This document shows, in pieces, positions 59,752 to 64,000 of a stretch of DNA of 64,000 nt. The notes below the pieces were generated by a model. It was not told the origin of the DNA. It saw nothing but the letters and a program-made list of their open reading frames with translations, and did no database searches. The translations under genes and the position numbers were made by a program. Numbering within the stretch: position 1 is the first letter of the stretch; every line of letters begins with the position of its first letter. The DNA is from Flavobacteriaceae bacterium UBA3611 (GTDB taxonomy: Bacteria; Bacteroidota; Bacteroidia; Flavobacteriales; Flavobacteriaceae): assembly GCA_002375495.1 (NCBI GenBank), contig DFLU01000001.1:19737-83736 (forward strand), given 5' to 3'.

Positions 59752-59790
59752 ATCCGTCCTAGTTTCTAATTATATCTGGGACGGATTTTT
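59752..59790 (+). terminator. Terminator after the GIN-domain gene
   Basis: 8-bp stem ATCCGTCC / GGACGGAT with a 19-nt loop and a following T-tract, about 105 bp after the GIN stop codon and directly before the next gene. Confidence 0.65.
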
Positions 59791-59806
59791 AATTTCACTA
59801 GAAAAA

Positions 59807-60292
59807 ATGAAACATATACAACTTTTACTTCTATTTATTACCACCGCTTCCATTGCACAAGTGGAAACAACCTCAGAACTGTATCAGCAAATGCAACAAA
59901 TGGACAGTATTGTATTTGATGCAGGTTTCAACCACTGTGATATGAAAGCCTTAGAAGCCGCACTTTCAGAAGATTTAGAGTTTTACCACGATGTGGCCGG
60001 TACTCAAAATAAAGCGGAGTTTCTTAAAGCTATGGCAACAAATATCTGCGGAAATCCTTCAGCAAAAATTACACGTGAACTCATCCCGAATAGCTTACAG
60101 GTATTTCCACTTGCAAACAACAATAATTTATACGGCGCTTATGTTACAGGTGAACACGAGTTCTACCGTCAGGAAAAAGGGAAAGAAGTTGAAAAAACCG
60201 GTTATGCGAAGTTTGCTTCCTACTACGAACTACAAAACGAGACGTGGAAACTAAAGCGGGTTTTTAGTTACGATCATCGTGCAGCGGAGTGA
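59807..60292 (+). CDS. SnoaL/DUF4440-like exported protein
   Basis: 161 residues with a signal peptide (cleavage near SIAQ, residue 17). An NTF2-like (SnoaL/DUF4440) domain follows: FNHCDMKALEAALSEDLEFYHDVAGTQNKAEFLKAM and GYAKFASYYELQNETWKLKRVFSYDH. The fold binds small hydrophobic ligands or acts as an isomerase; function unknown. Closed by the terminator at 60306. Confidence 0.88.
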   Translation: MKHIQLLLLFITTASIAQVETTSELYQQMQQMDSIVFDAGFNHCDMKALEAALSEDLEFYHDVAGTQNKAEFLKAMATNICGNPSAKITRELIPNSLQVFPLANNNNLYGAYVTGEHEFYRQEKGKEVEKTGYAKFASYYELQNETWKLKRVFSYDHRAAE

Positions 60293-60305
60293 CTCATTTA
60301 AAGAC

Positions 60306-60334
60306 AAAAAAGCCGCTATTTCTAGCGGCTTTTT
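60306..60334. terminator. Bidirectional terminator between SnoaL-like gene and trxB
   Basis: Stem AAAAAAGCCGCTA / TAGCGGCTTTTT with a 4-nt loop. Confidence 0.9.
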
Positions 60335-60354
60335 CAAGTATGATTTATTTCGTT

Positions 60355-61332
60355 TTAATACATGGGTGTATTAATTTCTTCTACACTGTCTATTTGCACC
60401 AAATAACGCTCTGCGTCTAAGGCTGCCATACATCCCGTACCTGCAGCGGTAACTGCTTGGCGGTATTCTTTATCCTGAACATCGCCACTGGCAAATACAC
60501 CTGGTTTATTGGTCTTAGTAGACTTTCCTTCGGTGATGATATATCCCGTATCGTCCATTGTTACTTGGCCTTTAAAGATATCGGTGTTTGGCTTGTGCCC
60601 AATGGCAATAAAAAGACCTGTGATCGCAATTTCTTCTTTTTCGCCAGTCTCATTATTTTTCATACGCAATCCTTCCACTACCATGTCACCTAATACTTCA
60701 TCAACTTCGGTATTATAACGCAAGTCTATATTCTTCTTTCCCAAAACACGGTGTTGCATTGCCTTCGAAGCTTTCATTTCATCTTTACGCACCAACATGG
60801 TTACTTTATTACAAATATTGGCTAAATACGTTGCTTCTTCCGCAGCGGTATCTCCTCCCCCAACAATCGCTACATCCTGATTTTTGTAGAAGAAACCGTC
60901 GCAAACCGCACAGGCAGAAACTCCGCCGCCGCGTAATCGTTGCTCACTTGGCAAGCCAAGATATTTCGCTGTGGCACCGGTAGAGATAATCACCGTTTCA
61001 GCCTCAAGCTGAGTGGTATTATCTACAGTGATTTTATGAATTCCGCCTACTTCATCACTAAAATCAACAGCAGTTACCATCCCGATACGAACTTCGGTAC
61101 CAAAACGTTCAGCTTGCTGTTGCAATTGTACCATCATTGTTGGCCCGTCGATGCCTTCTGGATACCCAGGGAAGTTGTCTACTTCGGTAGTGGTGGTAAG
61201 TTGGCCACCAGGTTCCATACCTGTGTACATAATAGGTTTTAAGTCTGCACGTGCTGCATAAATCGCTGCGGTATATCCTGCTGGTCCGGAGCCAATGATC
61301 AAGCACTTAATTCGTTCCACTGTTTCACTCAT
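60355..61332 (-). CDS. trxB: Thioredoxin-disulfide reductase
   Basis: NADPH-dependent flavoenzyme of 325 residues that reduces thioredoxin. FAD motif GSGPAG at 15-20, redox-active pair Cys141/Cys144 (CAVC), NADPH motif GGGDTAAEEA, and the second FAD motif GVFASGDV. Length and order match low-molecular-weight TrxB. A minus-strand TATTTTTA upstream may be the -7 box. Confidence 0.97.
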   Translation of the reverse strand: MSETVERIKCLIIGSGPAGYTAAIYAARADLKPIMYTGMEPGGQLTTTTEVDNFPGYPEGIDGPTMMVQLQQQAERFGTEVRIGMVTAVDFSDEVGGIHKITVDNTTQLEAETVIISTGATAKYLGLPSEQRLRGGGVSACAVCDGFFYKNQDVAIVGGGDTAAEEATYLANICNKVTMLVRKDEMKASKAMQHRVLGKKNIDLRYNTEVDEVLGDMVVEGLRMKNNETGEKEEIAITGLFIAIGHKPNTDIFKGQVTMDDTGYIITEGKSTKTNKPGVFASGDVQDKEYRQAVTAAGTGCMAALDAERYLVQIDSVEEINTPMY

Positions 61333-61403
61333 GGTGTTTTTCTCTTTTGAAATTTTCAGATTGTAAAAATAGTAAGATTGATTCTAACGCGGTAGAAAAA
61401 TGT

Positions 61404-61571
61404 ATGAATAAATCTAATACATTAATTACAACTGGTTATAGTAAATCGTTTATTTCAAAATTTCAGTTTACGATTCATCCAGATGAAACTATTGTGCAGC
61501 CAACATTCCATTATAAAGGAGCGCAAGATGCCTGTATTCGATGTGTAAAATTTATAAAACCGTTAGACTGA
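61404..61571 (+). CDS. Possible 55-residue protein next to a convergent gene
   Basis: Frame from ATG 61404 to TGA 61571, ending inside the 3' end of the convergent oxygenase gene (9-bp overlap). It contains FQFTIHPDETIVQPTFHYKG and CIRCVKFIKP, a regular strand pattern with two Cys. No family recognised; it could also be a remnant of a longer gene. A TTG at 61347 would extend it to 74 residues but has no support. Confidence 0.3.
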   Translation: MNKSNTLITTGYSKSFISKFQFTIHPDETIVQPTFHYKGAQDACIRCVKFIKPLD

Positions 61572-62153
61572 TTTCATCCAACCCGTTAAACTCAGACGCT
61601 CATGGTGACTGGTTAATACTTCATGTGGAATGTCGCTTTTGAAAAACACCATTCTTCCAGGTTTGGGTTCAATTTTGCTGACTTGATTATTGGTATACAG
61701 TAACAATTCACCCCCATCTCCCGCCTTCCAGCTTTCAGTTAAATAAAAAACGATAGAGAATTGTCTGCGTCCGTCATTTTGAAATTGATCCACGTGTTTT
61801 TTGTAGAATGAACCAATAGAATAGACAGCATACTGAAACTCGAACGAAGAAATACCCGTATAACACGTGCGATTTAAGTGATCTACAAATCCTTGAATTT
61901 TCTCGAAAAACTCCTTTTCACATGGGTTTGCCAACAATGGATCTACCCAACGAATGCGGTCATTCCTGATTTTTTCTAACGTTTGTAGGTTGTCTTTATT
62001 CCCTATACCTGCAGTGTAAAAATGCGCATTATTATAATGTGCAAGTAAAGATTTTCGAAGTCTAACCAACTCTCCAGGTGCGAGCCAGTTGTCTACGGAT
62101 TCAAAATCTTTTTCCAAAAGACCTTGAATCAATTTTTCGTATAGATGAAACAC
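61563..62153 (-). CDS. 2-oxoglutarate/Fe(II)-dependent oxygenase
   Basis: 196 residues, prolyl-4-hydroxylase-like double-stranded beta-helix. Iron ligands His120 and Asp122 (HVD) and His177 (IPHEV) are visible; Arg186 (ERLSLTGW) should bind 2-oxoglutarate. The family hydroxylates proteins or small molecules. Monocistronic, converging with a doubtful small frame. Confidence 0.9.
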   Translation of the reverse strand: MFHLYEKLIQGLLEKDFESVDNWLAPGELVRLRKSLLAHYNNAHFYTAGIGNKDNLQTLEKIRNDRIRWVDPLLANPCEKEFFEKIQGFVDHLNRTCYTGISSFEFQYAVYSIGSFYKKHVDQFQNDGRRQFSIVFYLTESWKAGDGGELLLYTNNQVSKIEPKPGRMVFFKSDIPHEVLTSHHERLSLTGWMKSV

Positions 62154-62257
62154 AATTAATTGTGCGAGTAATACCTATATTTAAAACAGGCAGGCGAAAA
62201 TAATATATTTTACCTTACCAAAGCTATTGAAATAAGTTTTCTTGAAGTTGGACCGCT

Positions 62258-62767
62258 TCAACTTTTTTTGAAGTAAAAGTCAATTTTTTGAAATGCTCCG
62301 TTTACGTTCCCTTCCACCCAAGCATGAATGGAATCTGGTGTTGGTTGGGTATAAACAATCCGCTGCGGAAAATCGTGTAGCTTATTTTCAAAAGTAGCCG
62401 CATTTTCTTCAGTAGAAACCCTAGTGAATGTTATCGGGGTATCATTGTTCTGACCATAAGCAACTACCGTTAGATACACTTCTTCTGCCTTTTGCGAAAG
62501 CAGTAGTTCTTCAGCAAAAACCGTATCATTTTCAACTTGGGTGTAACTAAAACCAGAGAAGGTGCTATCGTTTTTTCTAGTCCATGTTTCTTTTGAAAAT
62601 TCATTGCCTTCAGTATTCGTCCACTCACCTATCAGCCATGAAAGTTCCTCCAGCTTTTCATAAGATTCTACCAGCGATTTTTCTTCGGAAGGCATCTTTT
62701 TCGCAGTTTTAGAATTGCACGAAACAAGCAATAGTGAGGTGCACAATACCATAGCAAACAACTTCAT
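62258..62767 (-). CDS. DUF6265 family lipoprotein
   Basis: 169 residues from ATG 62767, which starts the lipoprotein signal (MKLFAMVLCTSLLLVSC, Cys17); an upstream ATG at 62830 would put an extra polar and hydrophobic part ahead and is rejected. The DUF6265 domain has WLIGEWTNTEGNEFSKETW and FENKLHDFPQRIVY. A lipocalin-like fold with unknown ligand. Confidence 0.85.
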   Translation of the reverse strand: MKLFAMVLCTSLLLVSCNSKTAKKMPSEEKSLVESYEKLEELSWLIGEWTNTEGNEFSKETWTRKNDSTFSGFSYTQVENDTVFAEELLLSQKAEEVYLTVVAYGQNNDTPITFTRVSTEENAATFENKLHDFPQRIVYTQPTPDSIHAWVEGNVNGAFQKIDFYFKKS

Positions 62768-62842
62768 ATTTTCAAATTTGAGTGTAAAGCTACTTAATAA
62801 TAAGGTGTAAAAGGAACGATTAATCTTCAAGATTACAAACTG

Positions 62843-63718
62843 TTAGACATCTTTCTTTTTGAAACCGTAGGTGTTTTGCCTGATAAAATCTTTAGGGAAA
62901 GTTTCGTCTCCATGAAAGCCCAATGCTATGGTGCCGCTATCTTCAGGAATATAATTGGTCTTAAAAATATAGTCCCACAAACTCAAGCTAATCCCGAAGT
63001 TAACTCCATATCGCCCTTCAGGAAGATCGTAGGCGTGGTGGTACAAATGCATTACGGGATTATTTAAAATATATTTAAAGGGTCCCCAAGTTAATTTAAT
63101 GTTAGAATGATTTAAATGCCCAATGGTAATGGCGATAAAGTGTACAATGTACGCCTGTTCAGGTTCAAAGCCAAATAAAATCATGACCGCAAACGTTTTG
63201 AGTGGTTTGTACAAGATGTTTTCCATCCAGTGGTATCGCAAATGTGCCGCAAAACCCATTTCCTTAACGCTATGGTGCACCTTGTGAAATTTCCACAGAA
63301 AAGCATAACGGTGTAAGAGCGTATGGGTAAACCATTGTACAAAATCTAAAACCACGAAAAAGAGCACTAACTGCAGTGCGATGGGCCAGCCCTCCGGATT
63401 GAAAAGCGCCAGAGAATTTTCTTTAATCCCCAAATCTTCGAACGCCACTTGAAGCAGTTTATAGAATCCGCTAATGGCAATCGCGAAGAGAAAAAAGTTG
63501 AAAAACATATAGAAGGCATCCAACCAAAAGTCTTTTCTGAAAATAGATTGGTCTTTTCGCCAAGGGAATAGTATTTCTAATACCCATATCACTATTGAAA
63601 TTAGCACCAATCCCCAAAAATAATTGGTATACCAAGGCACCTCGAACAGGATTGATTGCCAAGTCCAATCGATGGTGCCGATAAACGCATCGATAAATGC
63701 ATCTAGGTATTCTTTCAT
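62843..63718 (-). CDS. Sterol desaturase/fatty acid hydroxylase family protein
   Basis: 291 residues, inner membrane, with four to five helices and the diiron His clusters of the superfamily: HTLLHR (about 152-157), HKVHHS (about 164-169), HLNHS and HLYHHAYD (about 244-251). The enzymes hydroxylate or desaturate lipids with O2; sequence does not tell the lipid. Promoter at 63751-63784, with a tandem 93-bp repeat directly upstream of it. Confidence 0.9.
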   Translation of the reverse strand: MKEYLDAFIDAFIGTIDWTWQSILFEVPWYTNYFWGLVLISIVIWVLEILFPWRKDQSIFRKDFWLDAFYMFFNFFLFAIAISGFYKLLQVAFEDLGIKENSLALFNPEGWPIALQLVLFFVVLDFVQWFTHTLLHRYAFLWKFHKVHHSVKEMGFAAHLRYHWMENILYKPLKTFAVMILFGFEPEQAYIVHFIAITIGHLNHSNIKLTWGPFKYILNNPVMHLYHHAYDLPEGRYGVNFGISLSLWDYIFKTNYIPEDSGTIALGFHGDETFPKDFIRQNTYGFKKKDV

Positions 63719-63750
63719 GGGTTTTAATTACTTATGAATTTGTACTGTCG

Positions 63751-63784
63751 CAAAAATAATACGAAACTTTCGAATGCCCCCAAA
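63751..63784 (-). promoter_or_regulatory. Promoter of the sterol desaturase-like gene
   Basis: Minus-strand TTTG (-33, 63781-63784), 22 bp, then TATTTTTG (-7, 63751-63758), an exact match to TAnnTTTG. The leader is about 25 nt. Confidence 0.6.
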
Positions 63785-63967
63785 TAGAATTTGAAGAATC
63801 CTAATAAACCCTTATTGCAAATCAAAAAGCAAACACTGCGTGTTCCTACTTTTTTATTCCCTCAAACTTGCAAATAATAGGATTTATAGAATCCTAATAA
63901 ACCCTTATTGCAAATCAAAAAGTAAACACTGCGTGTTTTTGTTTCTTTATTCCCTCAAACTTGCAAA
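63782..63967. repeat. Two tandem copies of a 93-bp direct repeat
   Basis: Unit one runs from about 63782 to 63874, unit two from about 63875 to 63967, with an offset of 93 bp; over 80 bp (63795-63874 against 63888-63967) only a few bases differ. Each unit contains AAACACTGCGTGTT, a near-palindrome, and CCTCAAACTTGCAAA. The array begins at the -33 box of the desaturase promoter and runs to the window edge, where an inverted repeat GCAAAAGC / GCTTTTGG (63963-63980) follows. Confidence 0.8.
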
Positions 63968-64000
63968 AGCAAGCTTTTGGCGTTTTCGGAAATAAAAAAA

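Noticed and set aside
62768..62830. Earlier start for the DUF6265 lipoprotein
   Set aside because: The lipoprotein signal begins at ATG 62767; the added residues would disrupt it.
63782..63967. Integron attC sites or phage attachment site
   Set aside because: No integrase gene is visible and no attC core pair is recognisable; the tandem copy is described as a repeat only.
1..64000. tRNA or rRNA genes, prophage or transposase
   Set aside because: I found no cloverleaf-like sequence, rRNA motif, integrase or transposase; small structures could still be missed by eye.

Overview
The window is a chromosomal segment of a member of the Bacteroidota, most likely a marine Flavobacteriaceae. The evidence is two type IX secretion (T9SS) C-terminal sorting domains (16743-20189 and 35966-36973), a TonB-dependent receptor with a carboxypeptidase-like N-terminal domain, DUF2141, 2TM and LETM1-like families common in that group, A-rich leaders without clear Shine-Dalgarno sequences, -7 boxes of the Bacteroidota type TAnnTTTG, and moderate-to-low GC content. 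The genus cannot be told from the sequence. I saw no rRNA, tRNA, CRISPR array, transposase or phage gene.

Layout. 1-5137: end of an amidohydrolase, a small ABC pair, a fasciclin lipoprotein, a Kbp-like LysM protein, a TauE/SafE permease and an Hsp20. 5321-8021: an AAA+ ATPase/VWA pair. 8167-16523: a BNR-propeller protein, an S9 peptidase, a DUF2490 outer membrane protein, a hydrolase-OsmC fusion, a DUF1905 protein and a Cu/Zn superoxide dismutase. 16743-24776: a secreted M36 metallopeptidase, an ECF sigma/anti-sigma pair, and a DUF4331-DUF4331-TPR operon. 24944-27751: a LETM1-like protein and a phosphoethanolamine transferase. 27759-35804: a minus-strand block, described below. 35966-45779: a T9SS-exported DUF1028 protein, an adenylate cyclase, a repeat protein, an NDH-2, a second ECF sigma, lipid and nucleotide housekeeping genes, a TRIC-type channel and an RDD protein. 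45814-52238: the SpoIIM/DUF4129/DUF4350/MoxR/DUF58 operon. 52394-64000: a second DUF2141 gene, OxyR, AIM24, a PadR-PspC-GIN operon, thioredoxin reductase, a 2OG oxygenase and a sterol-desaturase-like protein.

Main finding. The block 27759-35804 looks like a self-contained signalling locus: TonB receptor, DUF2141 protein, TPR protein, a LytS-type histidine kinase carrying an extra C-terminal 2TM domain, four tandem 2TM proteins, an exported amidohydrolase and a LytTR response regulator. Three intergenic sites in the block, and one 16-25 kb away in front of the second DUF2141 gene, share one architecture to the base: two 9-bp direct repeats (consensus ACAGTT[C/G][A/G]G) 12 bp apart, 8 bp, a -33 element, 21 bp, then a -7 element. 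The repeats fit the known LytTR-domain binding consensus, so I infer that the window shows a regulator together with its regulon.

Other items of note are the 2TM domain shared between the kinase and its neighbours, a 93-bp tandem direct repeat at the right edge, a small exported protein built of 13-residue repeats, divergent start codons 2 bp apart, and several interspersed repeat elements, two of which supply the stop codons of genes.
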